From Streptacidiphilus jeojiense (GTDB lineage Bacteria > Actinomycetota > Actinomycetes > Streptomycetales > Streptomycetaceae): DNA of 64,000 nucleotides. Location of the stretch: contig NZ_JOEH01000027.1 in assembly GCF_000719095.1 (NCBI RefSeq), positions 1 to 64,000 of the forward strand, written 5' to 3'. Positions 47,877 through 56,597 of this stretch are shown here, piece by piece. The notes beneath the pieces are model-generated. The model was not told the origin of the DNA. It searched no databases and saw only the letters and a list, made by a program, of their open reading frames with translations. Position 1 is the stretch's first letter. The number at the start of each line of letters is the position of its first letter. Made by a program: the position numbers and the translations under genes.

Positions 47877-48695
47877 TCAGGCGTCGCGGCGGCGGAGGAC
47901 GAACCAGCCGCCCAGGAGTGCGGCGGCCACCCAGAGGACGGTGATGAGCAGGCCGGTCCAGGGGCCGTAGGCGTCCTTGGACTGGTGGTGGATCTGCAGG
48001 AAGCGCTGTCCGGCCTGGTCGGGCAGGTACTGGGTGGCCGCCGTGACGCCCGGGATGGCCTGCAGGATGCCGGACACCAGGAAGAAGAACGGGACCAGGA
48101 TGCCCAGGGCCAGGGTCTGCCGTCGGAGCATCGTCGCCACGCCCAGCGACAGCAGGGCGATCAGCATCAGGTAGACGGCGCCGCCGAGCACCGCCCGCAG
48201 CACGCCCGGAGCGCCGAGCGACACGCCGTGGTCGCCCAGCATCGCCTGGCCGACGAAGAACGCCGTGAACGCGGCGACCAGACCGACCAGGAAGGTCACC
48301 CCGGCCAACACCGCGGCCTTCGCGGCGTAGAAGACCGTGCGGTTAGGGACCGCGGTCAGCGAGAGCCGGATCATCCCGCTCGCGTACTCCCCGCCGATCA
48401 TCGTCACGCCGAGGACGACCATGGCGAGTTGGCCCAGGACCAGGCCGGCGAAGCTGGTGCGCACCGGTTCGAACGGCTTGCCGTCGGAGACCACGCTGGC
48501 GAAGTTGCGGTTCATGAAGAAGCAGATCAGGGCGCCGACGCCGACGGTGGCCAGCAGACCGGCGAGCAGGGTCCAGCGCGGGCCGCGCAGGGTGCGGAGT
48601 TTGGTCCACTCGGCGTTCATCGCGTCGGACCACCGGGGTGGGGTCGCTGCGCGTGCGGGCTGATGCGCCGCCCCGTTGAGGATTGCCGTGGTCAT
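47877..48695 (-). CDS. ABC-2 transporter permease (module 1)
   Basis: 272 residues from ATG 48695, which overlaps the stop of the ATPase gene (ATGA). Six helices; NAEWTKLRTLRGPRWTLL at the N-terminus and GGEYASGMIRLSLTAVPNRT near 110 are typical of actinobacterial ABC-2 permeases. Related in pattern to the permease at 54691-55557 (GEYSTGLIRVTFAAVPARR), so the two modules are paralogues. Confidence 0.88.
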   Translation of the reverse strand: MTTAILNGAAHQPARAATPPRWSDAMNAEWTKLRTLRGPRWTLLAGLLATVGVGALICFFMNRNFASVVSDGKPFEPVRTSFAGLVLGQLAMVVLGVTMIGGEYASGMIRLSLTAVPNRTVFYAAKAAVLAGVTFLVGLVAAFTAFFVGQAMLGDHGVSLGAPGVLRAVLGGAVYLMLIALLSLGVATMLRRQTLALGILVPFFFLVSGILQAIPGVTAATQYLPDQAGQRFLQIHHQSKDAYGPWTGLLITVLWVAAALLGGWFVLRRRDA

Positions 48696-49666
48696 GAGGT
48701 GGCTCCCGTCGTTGTCGTCGCCGATTCGGTCAGGTCTGCGGCAGGCCGGACGCCGTTGAGGGTGGCGTCGGCGTGGTACTCCACCGCGTCCGCGGTCATC
48801 CGCATGAACGCCTCCTCCAGGGAGGCGCGTTGCGGGCTGAGCTCCTCCAGGACCACACCGCCGGCGCCGGCCAGCGCCGCGATCGCGGCCGGGTCGCTGC
48901 CCTCGACCTCCCAACTGCCGTCCGGGGCGCGGACGGCAGTGATGCCCCGGGAGTCGAGTGCGTCCAGCAGGGCCTGCGGCTGCGGGGTGCGGATCCGCAC
49001 GTAGCTGCGGGCGTTGCGGTCGATGAACTCCTCCATCGGCACGTCCGCGAGCAGCCGTCCGCGTCCGATGACCACCAGATGGTCGGCGGTCAGCGCCATC
49101 TCGCTCATGAGGTGGCTGGAGACGAAGACCGTGCGGCCCTCGGCGGCCAGCCCCTTCATCAGGTTGCGGATCCACAGGATGCCCTCGGGGTCCAGCCCGT
49201 TGACCGGCTCGTCGAACATCAGCACCGGCGGATCACCCAACAGCGCCGCGGCGATCCCGAGCCGCTGCCCCATGCCCAGCGAGAACCCGCCGGAGCGCTT
49301 GCGGGCCACGTCCTGGAGGCCGACGGCGGCCAGCACCTGGTCCACCCGCCGGTCCGGGATCCGGTTGCTCCGGGCCAGCCAGAGCAGGTGGTCGCGGGCG
49401 GTCCGTCCGCCCTGCGCGGCGGACGCCTCCAGCAGCGAGCCGATGTGCGTCAGCGGAGCGGGCAGCTGTGCGTAGGACCGCCCGTCCACCAGCACCTGGC
49501 CGCCGGTGGGCCGGTCCAGGCCCAGGATCAGGCGCATGGTGGTGGACTTGCCCGCGCCGTTGGGGCCCAGGAAGCCGGTGACCTGGCCGGGCCGGATGGC
49601 GAAGCTCAGCGAGTCCACCGCCGTCTTGTCTTCGTAGCGTTTGGTCAGCTCCCGTAGCTCGATCAT
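48692..49666 (-). CDS. ABC transporter ATP-binding protein (module 1)
   Basis: 324 residues. Walker A GPNGAGKST near 35, signature FSLGMGQRLGIAAALL and Walker B VLMFDEPVNGLDPEG. The C-terminal ~100 residues form the extra domain found in drug- and bacitracin-type ATPases. It is a clear paralogue of the ATPase at 55554-56465, sharing long identical stretches such as RLGIAAALLGDPPVL. Cotranscribed with its permease. Confidence 0.92.
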   Translation of the reverse strand: MIELRELTKRYEDKTAVDSLSFAIRPGQVTGFLGPNGAGKSTTMRLILGLDRPTGGQVLVDGRSYAQLPAPLTHIGSLLEASAAQGGRTARDHLLWLARSNRIPDRRVDQVLAAVGLQDVARKRSGGFSLGMGQRLGIAAALLGDPPVLMFDEPVNGLDPEGILWIRNLMKGLAAEGRTVFVSSHLMSEMALTADHLVVIGRGRLLADVPMEEFIDRNARSYVRIRTPQPQALLDALDSRGITAVRAPDGSWEVEGSDPAAIAALAGAGGVVLEELSPQRASLEEAFMRMTADAVEYHADATLNGVRPAADLTESATTTTGATS

Positions 49667-49860
49667 CGGTGGTCCGCCCCTGCGGGTGGCGTGCTGAGGT
49701 CCATGGCGGTAACTCCTTCACGCGCGGTGTGCAACTGTCCCTTTCAGGAGACCGCGCGCAGGGGTCGACCCGCGTCGGGCCACGGGCGACACCTGGGCTA
49801 CTCCCTGTGCGGTACGGGATGTGCCGCACAGGGGCGACGTGGTGCGGCCTCGGGCCCGGC

Positions 49861-50853
49861 TCAGGCGAGCCGGCCGCGGATCCGCCAGTAGCTCAGGCCG
49901 ACCAGCACCGCGGTGGCCAGCGCGAAGAGACCCGTCTCGTACCACTGGAAGCTCCAGTAGCGGCGGGCGGGCTGGACGGTCAGGTCCACATGCAGATTCG
50001 CCCTGCTCAGGCAGGCGAGCATCGCCGACTGGACCGAGTTGTCGATGCAGCCGGCGTACATGGCGGTGTGGCCGACGTTCGCCCCCGCGGCATTGAGCAT
50101 GGGGCTGGTCGACACCACCCAGTCGCCGCTGGGCACCTTGAGGCCGCCGACGGTCCCGTACTGCCCGAGGAAGTTCAGCGTCGACAGCTCGGACGAGGTG
50201 AGCCGCACCGAGGATCCGACCGGAGCGGCCAGGTTCGGACGGATCAGGTTCGGGACGACGATCTGGACCACGGTGAACAGCACCATGGCCAGCGCCATGG
50301 CCGGCAGGGTCCGGCGGACCAGCAGCCCCAGGGTCACTCCCAGGGCGCAGGCGAAGGCGGCGTAGCCCACCGGTGCAATGTTGCGCGCGGCGAACAGCGA
50401 AGGGGAGAACCGATCCGCCTCGACCTGGTCGAACGGGCTTGCCGCCCAGGTCAGCAGCAGACTGAGCACGCCCGCCGCCGCCATGCTGGACAGGCCGACG
50501 ATGCCGAGCTTGGCCGCCAGCCACCTCCCCCGGGTCACGCTCTGGTTCCACACCAGGCGATGGGTGCCGAGCTCCAGCTCACGGGTGATCAGCGGGGCGC
50601 CCCAGAACATTCCGAGGACGCCGGGGACGATGAGCAGGACGTAGCCCAGCAGCGAGACCTGGAGCTGGAACTCGCTGGTGAACGAGGCCAGCAGGCCCGG
50701 GCAGTTGCCATGGCTGCGGCACTGGGCGAGCACGCTGTGGTGCCGGCTCCGGATCTGCAGGCCGAGCAGCACCAAGTAGGTGCCGAGCAGCAGCACCGCG
50801 GCGAGCGCGACCTGTGCCTGGGTTCGGAACTGACGCCAGGTCAGCCAGATCAT
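49861..50853 (-). CDS. ABC-2 transporter permease (module 2)
   Basis: 330 residues with six helices and a long extracytoplasmic loop between the last two (about 205-295) containing several polar and Cys residues (YAGCIDNS, MLACLSR). MIWLTWRQFRTQ at the start is typical of the family. The start overlaps the ATPase stop by 4 nt. No sequence tells the substrate. Confidence 0.88.
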   Translation of the reverse strand: MIWLTWRQFRTQAQVALAAVLLLGTYLVLLGLQIRSRHHSVLAQCRSHGNCPGLLASFTSEFQLQVSLLGYVLLIVPGVLGMFWGAPLITRELELGTHRLVWNQSVTRGRWLAAKLGIVGLSSMAAAGVLSLLLTWAASPFDQVEADRFSPSLFAARNIAPVGYAAFACALGVTLGLLVRRTLPAMALAMVLFTVVQIVVPNLIRPNLAAPVGSSVRLTSSELSTLNFLGQYGTVGGLKVPSGDWVVSTSPMLNAAGANVGHTAMYAGCIDNSVQSAMLACLSRANLHVDLTVQPARRYWSFQWYETGLFALATAVLVGLSYWRIRGRLA

Positions 50854-51788
50854 CGCGGTACCCCCGGAACCGTCGAGGCGGAACGGGCGGCCGGGAGGCC
50901 CGCCCGGGTCATGTAGGCCAGCACCAGCTCCTCCAGGTCGACGGGCTCGACGCTCCAGCCGACGGGCGGACGCGGGTCGTCGACGCGCACCACCAGGGTG
51001 CTGCCGCCCCGGGTGCGCTCGGCCGCGATGACCTGGACGCCGGGCGGCAGGCTGCCGCCGCTGTCGATGCCGCCACCGGTGCCGCTGCCGCTGCCGCTGC
51101 CGCCGGAGAAGCGGTAGTGGCCGGCGAGCAGCTCCTGCACCGTTCCGGCGACCTGCACCCGGGCCCCGGACAGCACGATCAGGTAGTCGCAGACCCGTTC
51201 CACATCGGCGAGCAGGTGCGAGGAGAGGACGGCGCTGGCGCCGAGGTCGGCGACGAACTCCATCAGGTTCTCCAGGAACCCGCGCCGGGCCAGCGGATCC
51301 AGCGCGGCCGCGGGCTCGTCGAAGATCAGCAGTTCGGGCCGCTTGGCGGCGGCGACGGTCAGGGCGAGTTGGGCGCGCTGGCCGCCGGAGAGCCGGCCCG
51401 CCTTCTGCACGGGGTCCAGGCCGATCCGTTCGATCCGCCGTTCCGCCAACGCGGCGTCCCAGGCCGGGTTGAGCCTGGCGCCCATCCGCAGGTGCTCCCC
51501 GACGGTCAGCCCGGCGTACACCGGCGTGTCCTGTGCGACGAAGCCGACCTTGGCCAGGTGCGCGGCGTCCGCCGCGGGACGAGCGCCCAGCACCCGGATG
51601 CTGCCCGAGGTCGGCGCGATCAGTCCGCAGGCGAGCTGCAGCAGCGTCGACTTCCCGGCGCCGTTCGGCCCCACCAGGCCGACGACCCGTCCCCGCGGGA
51701 CGGTCAGGTCGCAGTCGGTCAGGGCCTGACGGCGGCCGTAGCGCTTGCTGAGGGCCCGTGCTTCGAGCACCGGAGTCCCGGGAGTCAT
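50850..51788 (-). CDS. ABC transporter ATP-binding protein (module 2)
   Basis: 312 residues from ATG 51788. Walker A GPNGAGKST near 40, signature LSGGQRAQLALTVAAA and Walker B LLIFDEPAAALD. A Gly/Ser repeat near 230-250 (FSGGSGSGSGTGGGIDSGGS) separates the ATPase from a C-terminal domain; such simple repeats are prone to slippage. The start shares one base with the stop of the 65-residue membrane protein upstream. Confidence 0.9.
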   Translation of the reverse strand: MTPGTPVLEARALSKRYGRRQALTDCDLTVPRGRVVGLVGPNGAGKSTLLQLACGLIAPTSGSIRVLGARPAADAAHLAKVGFVAQDTPVYAGLTVGEHLRMGARLNPAWDAALAERRIERIGLDPVQKAGRLSGGQRAQLALTVAAAKRPELLIFDEPAAALDPLARRGFLENLMEFVADLGASAVLSSHLLADVERVCDYLIVLSGARVQVAGTVQELLAGHYRFSGGSGSGSGTGGGIDSGGSLPPGVQVIAAERTRGGSTLVVRVDDPRPPVGWSVEPVDLEELVLAYMTRAGLPAARSASTVPGVPR

Positions 51789-51985
51789 CAGTTCTCCCCG
51801 TTCCACGACGATCCGCCGTGCGAGCGGCGGTCCATGCGTCGGAGCAGGAAGCGGCCGACGGCGAAGAAGACGATGAGGAAGGCGATCACCACGACGCCGC
51901 AGAAGACGTAGAACACCGGGCCGTAGTGGACGCTGTTCGGATCCGACGCGGCGACGAGGGCGCCGGGTGGCAGTGAAGGAGGCAT
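51788..51985 (-). CDS. Small single-span membrane protein (module 2)
   Basis: 65 residues. One transmembrane helix at about 24-45 (VFYVFCGVVVIAFLIVFFAV) followed by a basic cytoplasmic tail (RFLLRRMDRRSHGG). It overlaps the ATPase gene by 1 nt, so it is probably part of the transporter unit or a small accessory of it. No family assigned. Confidence 0.65.
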   Translation of the reverse strand: MPPSLPPGALVAASDPNSVHYGPVFYVFCGVVVIAFLIVFFAVGRFLLRRMDRRSHGGSSWNGEN

Positions 51986-52103
51986 GGCCCGAGCCTTCTG
52001 CGTGCGGCCGGGCCGCCGCATCGGCCGAAAGCACACTCGCCCGCGCCGCGGATCGTACTTTCGGCCCCTCTGGCGCAGCGCCCCGGCCGCGTAGCCTGGC
52101 CGA

Positions 52104-53273
52104 GTGCTCGTGGACCTGATGGTGGACGCCGAAGAGCGGCCGGCCGTGCGGCCGTGGACCCCGGCCGACCTCGGGCTCGGTCTGCTGTTCGCGGTCACGC
52201 TCGCCGCCTTCGCGCTGCGGATCGCCGGCGAGGGCCGCGCCTGGATGTTCGGCTGCTGCGTCGGCCTGGTGGTGTGCACAGCCGCCCTGTACCGGGAGCG
52301 CCACCGGATCGGAACGGCAGCGGTCGGCATCGCCGCCGCCGCGGCCGGCGGTGTGGTCGCCAGGATCGCGGACCTGCCCCGCGAGCCCGGCGCCGCCTCG
52401 GCCCTGGCGCTGCTGGTGATCGTCGGCAGCGCGGCGCGCACGCTCCCGCCGCGCACGGCGGCCGGAGTCACGGTCGGCGGGATGGCCGCCATGGCCGTCG
52501 ACTGGGTGACCGTCGACCCGCGCTCCGGGGTCTGGCACGGACCGCTCCAACTCGGCCTGCTGAGCTGGGCCGTCGCGCTCGGGACCGGGTTGTGGCTGCG
52601 CCTGCTGGACTACCGCCGCCACGCCGCCGTCGAGGCGGTGCGGCGCGAGGAACGCCTGGACCTCGCCCGCGAGTTGCACGACATCGTCGCCCACCACCTC
52701 ACCGGCGTGGTGCTGCAGACCCAGGCCGCACGTATCGTCGCCCGCCGGAGTCCCGAAGCCCTGGACGGCACCCTGGCCGGGATCGAGCAGGCCGGTGCGG
52801 ACGCACTGGCCGCCATGCGCCGCGTGGTCGGCCTGCTGCGGGACGCCGAGGAGGGAGCGGGCACCGCGCCGGGACCGGAGCAGCTCACCGATCTCGTCCG
52901 GCGCTTCGAGGGGCAGGGACACGGGCCCGCCGTCCGGCTGAACCTGCCCGCCGACAGCACGCCCTGGCCGCCCGAGGTGACCAGCACCGTCTACCGGGTC
53001 GTGCAGGAGGCGCTGACCAACATCGCCCGGCACGCCCCGCACGCGCGCTCGGCCACCGTCGACGTGGCCCGGGCGCCCAGCGGCCTCTCCGTGGAGGTCG
53101 TCGACGACGCCCCGCCCGGTGCGGCCCGGCATCCGCACCGCAGCGGGTTCGGCCTGGTCGGGATGCGCGAACGGGTCGAGGCGCTGGGCGGGACGCTGCA
53201 GGCCGGCCCGCGCCCCGAGTCCGGCTGGTCCATCCGCGCTACCCTGCCCGTGCCCGAGGGGGACCGCTCGTGA
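52104..53273 (+). CDS. NarL/DesK-type sensor histidine kinase (pair 1)
   Basis: 389 residues from GTG 52104. Several membrane helices fill residues 22-165. The HisKA_3 phospho-acceptor is His192 in ARELHDIVAHHLTG, and the ATPase domain shows VVQEALTNIARHA and FGLVGMRERVEALGG. TAGCCT ends exactly 6 nt before the GTG with no Shine-Dalgarno, so it is probably leaderless. It is divergent from ABC module 2 and overlaps the response regulator gene. Confidence 0.92.
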   Translation: MLVDLMVDAEERPAVRPWTPADLGLGLLFAVTLAAFALRIAGEGRAWMFGCCVGLVVCTAALYRERHRIGTAAVGIAAAAAGGVVARIADLPREPGAASALALLVIVGSAARTLPPRTAAGVTVGGMAAMAVDWVTVDPRSGVWHGPLQLGLLSWAVALGTGLWLRLLDYRRHAAVEAVRREERLDLARELHDIVAHHLTGVVLQTQAARIVARRSPEALDGTLAGIEQAGADALAAMRRVVGLLRDAEEGAGTAPGPEQLTDLVRRFEGQGHGPAVRLNLPADSTPWPPEVTSTVYRVVQEALTNIARHAPHARSATVDVARAPSGLSVEVVDDAPPGAARHPHRSGFGLVGMRERVEALGGTLQAGPRPESGWSIRATLPVPEGDRS

Positions 53274-53953
53274 GCATCAGGGTCCTGATCGCCGACGACC
53301 AGGCGATCATCCGCAGCGGCCTGCGGCTCATCCTGGAGGACCAGCCCGACATCACCGTGGTGGCCGAGGCGGCCGACGGCGTCGAGGCGATCGAGGCGGC
53401 GCGCCGACTGCGCCCCGACGTGTGCCTGGTCGACATCCGGATGCCGCGACTGGACGGCATCGAGGTCACCCGCGCCCTGGCCGGCGCAGCCGTCGCCGAC
53501 CCCCTGCGCGTGGTCATCGTGACCACCTTCGACCTGGACGAGTACGTCTACGGCGCGCTGCGCTCCGGTGCGGTCGGCTTCCTGCTCAAGGACGCCGGCC
53601 CGGCCCTGCTGGTCGAGGCCGTCCGGGCCGCGAGCAGCGGGGACGCGCTGATCTCGCCGTCGGTCACGGTGCGGCTGCTGCGGGATTTCGCACCGGCCCG
53701 GGCCTCCCGGGCCGCCCGGCCCGCCAAGCCGCTCTCCGCACGCGAGACCGAGGTGATCAGGGCCGTCGCCAGGGGCCGCACCAACCAGGAGATCGCCGCC
53801 GAACTGTTCATCTCGCTGAGCACGGTCAAGAGCCATGTCGCGAGCGTCCAGACCAAGCTGGGCGCGCGCAATCGCGTCGAGATCGCCTCCTGGGCCTGGG
53901 AGAGCCGGACCGTCGACTCCGCCGGTCACGGTCACCAGGTCAGCGGGGGCTGA
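53270..53953 (+). CDS. NarL-type response regulator (pair 1)
   Basis: 227 residues from a GTG that overlaps the kinase stop. The receiver domain has Asp9/Asp10 and the phospho-acceptor Asp55 in VCLVDIRMPRLDG. The LuxR helix-turn-helix is LSARETEVIRAVARG, then TNQEIAAELFISLSTVKSHV. It probably controls the divergent ABC module 2. Confidence 0.93.
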   Translation: MSIRVLIADDQAIIRSGLRLILEDQPDITVVAEAADGVEAIEAARRLRPDVCLVDIRMPRLDGIEVTRALAGAAVADPLRVVIVTTFDLDEYVYGALRSGAVGFLLKDAGPALLVEAVRAASSGDALISPSVTVRLLRDFAPARASRAARPAKPLSARETEVIRAVARGRTNQEIAAELFISLSTVKSHVASVQTKLGARNRVEIASWAWESRTVDSAGHGHQVSGG

Positions 53954-54039
53954 GGGTCCGGGGTCCACCGTCCGGTGGACGGGGGCGGTCCACCGTTCGC
54001 TGCTCATGGCGTGGTGGTGGCCCCGGGCATGCTGAGTCC

Positions 54040-54246
54040 ATGGACATCCAGGGACCTTCCGCCAACCGCCGCTCCCACCTCCTCATCGGCATCTGCGCCT
54101 CCCTGCCGCTGAGCATCACCTGGTCGGCGCTGCTGCTCACCCACGCGGTCTCCGGTGGGGCGCTCACCGGAGTCGCCGTCTCCGTGGCCGTCACCGGACT
54201 GCTCTCCGCGCTCATCGTCAGGTCACGGTTCCACTGCGACAACTGA
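54040..54246 (+). CDS. Small membrane protein
   Basis: 68 residues with two predicted helices (LLIGICASLPLSITWSALLL and LTGVAVSVAVTGLLSALIV). CATGCT ends 6 nt before the ATG, a possible leaderless start. Function unknown; located just downstream of response regulator pair 1. Confidence 0.55.
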   Translation: MDIQGPSANRRSHLLIGICASLPLSITWSALLLTHAVSGGALTGVAVSVAVTGLLSALIVRSRFHCDN

Positions 54247-54454
54247 GCTCTGCTGAACGACTGCTGACCCTCCGTCAGTCAGGGTGGGCCACAACACCCC
54301 CGGCCCGTCGCGCCGGAGCGGTGCCAACCGCCGCCCCCGGGGTAGTAACGCTGCGTAACGCTTCGAGATGCGGACCGCCACGGCTGCTGCCACGGTGGGA
54401 ATGCACCTGCCCCATGCGGGTGCTGTGCATCCGAGACCATGCAGGAGACATCTC

Positions 54455-54628
54455 ATGTCGAAGGTCAAGAACCGCGAACGCAAGCAGCAGAAGGCTCTCG
54501 CCACCGCCGCCCGTCCCGGGCAGTACGCCCAGGACCCGGCGCTCGAGAACACCGAGCCGATGCTGATGCCGTCCTCCATGCCGCAGCCGGTGGCACGGAA
54601 GAAGGAGAAGCGGTACGGCCACAACTGA
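54455..54628 (+). CDS. Small basic hypothetical protein
   Basis: 57 residues from ATG 54455 with AGGAGA at ideal distance. Very basic start (SKVKNRERKQQKALATAARP) and end (ARKKEKRYGHN) around an acidic/Pro/Met centre. It could bind RNA or nucleic acid, but this is only charge-based. A 36-bp perfect palindrome follows the stop. Confidence 0.65.
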   Translation: MSKVKNRERKQQKALATAARPGQYAQDPALENTEPMLMPSSMPQPVARKKEKRYGHN

Positions 54629-54646
54629 CCGTCCGCGGTGACCTGT

Positions 54647-54682
54647 GAGGTGTGCGGGCCGGCATGCCGGCCCGCACACCTC
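54647..54682. terminator. Perfect 36-bp palindrome, bidirectional terminator
   Basis: The 18-nt half GAGGTGTGCGGGCCGGCA is followed directly by its exact reverse complement. It lies between the convergent small basic gene (ends 54628) and the ABC permease (ends 54691). Transcripts from either side would form an 16-18-bp hairpin. Confidence 0.8.
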
Positions 54683-54690
54683 CGTCGCGT

Positions 54691-55557
54691 TCACAGATCG
54701 CGGCGGTGCACCACCGTCAGCGCGACCACGACGGCGACCAGCGGCCAGACCGCGTAGACGGTCCAGGAGCCGGCGACCGTGGCCAGGTGGTAGCCGGGTG
54801 TTCCGGGAGGAAGGTACTCCGGGCCGACGTCCTTGAGCCGCTGCCAGGCGCGCAGCACCAGGGCGTGGTTGAGGTCCGCCTCCCAACGGTGGTTGTCGGT
54901 CAGCAGGTTGGGCACCAGCAGCAGGAGCACCACCACCGTCACCATGGTGGTGGCACTGTGCCGGATCAGCGCGCCCAGGCCCATCCCGACCAGCGCGCTC
55001 ACCGGCGCCAGCAGTGCGGAGACCAGCACGAAGCGCACCGCGCCGGGATAGCTGACGGAGATCCCGGCGTGCCGTCCGGACAGGATGGCCTGGGTGATCC
55101 AGAACGACGTCCCGGCGACGACGAGGCCGTAGGCCGTCATCACCGCCGCGACCACGGTGATCTTGGCCGCCAGCAGCGACCGGCGCGCGGGGACCGCCGC
55201 GAAGGTCACCCGGATCAGTCCGGTGGAGTACTCCCCCGCGACGGTGATCGCGCCGATGCAGCCCGCGGCGAGCAGCAGGCAGATCCCGGTGTTGTTGCTG
55301 AAGGCGTCGCCCAGCGACCACCCCGGGACGAAGGCGGCCCTGATCGACCGGGAGTAGTGGGGCCAGTTGTTGTAGTCGGCCAGGGCGCCGTTGGCGTTCA
55401 TGGCGACCAGGGCCAGCCCGCTGAGCCCGATGGCCCACCAGGTCGACCGCAGCGTCCACAGTTTGAGCCACTCGGCGGCGAGCAGGTCACGGAACCGGGC
55501 CGGCGGTTCGCCGGCGGACGGCGCGGCGGCTCGGGGGGCGTGCGTGACTGCGGTCAT
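54691..55557 (-). CDS. ABC-2 transporter permease (module 3)
   Basis: 288 residues, six helices. FRDLLAAEWLKLWTLRSTWW at the N-terminus and GEYSTGLIRVTFAAVPARR near 112 match the permease of module 1. It overlaps the ATPase gene (ATGA). Confidence 0.88.
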   Translation of the reverse strand: MTAVTHAPRAAAPSAGEPPARFRDLLAAEWLKLWTLRSTWWAIGLSGLALVAMNANGALADYNNWPHYSRSIRAAFVPGWSLGDAFSNNTGICLLLAAGCIGAITVAGEYSTGLIRVTFAAVPARRSLLAAKITVVAAVMTAYGLVVAGTSFWITQAILSGRHAGISVSYPGAVRFVLVSALLAPVSALVGMGLGALIRHSATTMVTVVVLLLLVPNLLTDNHRWEADLNHALVLRAWQRLKDVGPEYLPPGTPGYHLATVAGSWTVYAVWPLVAVVVALTVVHRRDL

Positions 55558-56465
55558 CGGGGGTCTCCGGCGAGGTATTCGACGCTGTCGGCGGTGAGTT
55601 CCATGAACGCCTCCTCCAACGAGGCGGTACGGGTGGCCAGTTCACGGAGCAGGATCCGGTGCTCGAAGGCCAGTTCGCCGATCCTGGCGGCGTCGAGCCC
55701 GGCGACCGAGAGGCCGCCTTCGCCGTCGGGCCGCACCACCGCGCCCTCGGCCGTGAGCAGTCCGGTCAGCACCCCGGCGTCGGGCGTCCGGACGGTGACG
55801 CTCAGCCGGGTGCCGCGGGCGGCGAACTCGGCCAGCGGCTCGTCGGCGATCAGTTCGCCACGGCCGATGACCACGAGCTGGTCGGCGGTGTTCTCCATCT
55901 CGCGCATCATGTGGCTGGAGACGAGCACGGTGCGGCCCTCCCGGGCCAGCCTGCGGAACAGGCCGCGCACCCAGAGCACCCCTTCCGGGTCCAGGCCGTT
56001 GAGCGGTTCGTCGAACAGCAGCACCGGCGGGTCCCCGAGCAGCGCGGCGGCGATGCCGAGCCGCTGCTTCATGCCCAGCGAGAAGCCGCCGACCCGGCGC
56101 CGGGCGGCCTCGGCCAGGCCGACCTCCCGCAGCACCTCCTCGACCCTGGCCGACGGGATGGCGTTGCTGCGGGCCAGGACCGCGAGATGGGCCCGGGCGC
56201 TGCGGCCGCCGTGGACGTCGCCGGCGTCGAGCAGGCCGCCGATGTGGCGCAGTCCGCGCGGGTGGTCCCGGAAGCGGTGCCCCAGCACGGTGACGCTGCC
56301 GCTGGTCGGCTGGTTCAGACCGAGGATCATGCGCAGGGTGGTGGACTTGCCCGCCCCGTTGGGGCCCAGGAACCCGGTGACCCGGCCGGGGCGGACGGTG
56401 AAGGTGAGGTTGTTGACGGCGGTGGTGCGGCCGTATCGCTTGGTCAGCTGATTGACTTCGATCAC
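55554..56465 (-). CDS. ABC transporter ATP-binding protein (module 3)
   Basis: 303 residues from GTG 56465 (VIEVNQLTKRYG); upstream extension is not conserved. Walker A GPNGAGKST near 35, signature FSLGMKQRLGIAAALL, Walker B VLLFDEPLNGLDPEG. Near-duplicate in pattern of the module 1 ATPase. It is divergent from sensor kinase pair 2. Confidence 0.92.
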   Translation of the reverse strand: MIEVNQLTKRYGRTTAVNNLTFTVRPGRVTGFLGPNGAGKSTTLRMILGLNQPTSGSVTVLGHRFRDHPRGLRHIGGLLDAGDVHGGRSARAHLAVLARSNAIPSARVEEVLREVGLAEAARRRVGGFSLGMKQRLGIAAALLGDPPVLLFDEPLNGLDPEGVLWVRGLFRRLAREGRTVLVSSHMMREMENTADQLVVIGRGELIADEPLAEFAARGTRLSVTVRTPDAGVLTGLLTAEGAVVRPDGEGGLSVAGLDAARIGELAFEHRILLRELATRTASLEEAFMELTADSVEYLAGDPR

Positions 56466-56597
56466 CCGGCCAACGCTGCCCGGTCGCGGTGGTGCACGGC
56501 ATCGGACCGGCGTCGGCATTCGCGTCCCCGGATCGGACCGCGGATGTACAACCACGGTCCGATGCCCCGGGAAGAGCGCCGCGGTTAGCATCGGCCC

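Noticed and set aside
49667..49860. 194-bp gap considered for a small gene
   Set aside because: Only short Arg/Gly-rich frames without start signals are seen; it probably holds the promoter of ABC module 1.
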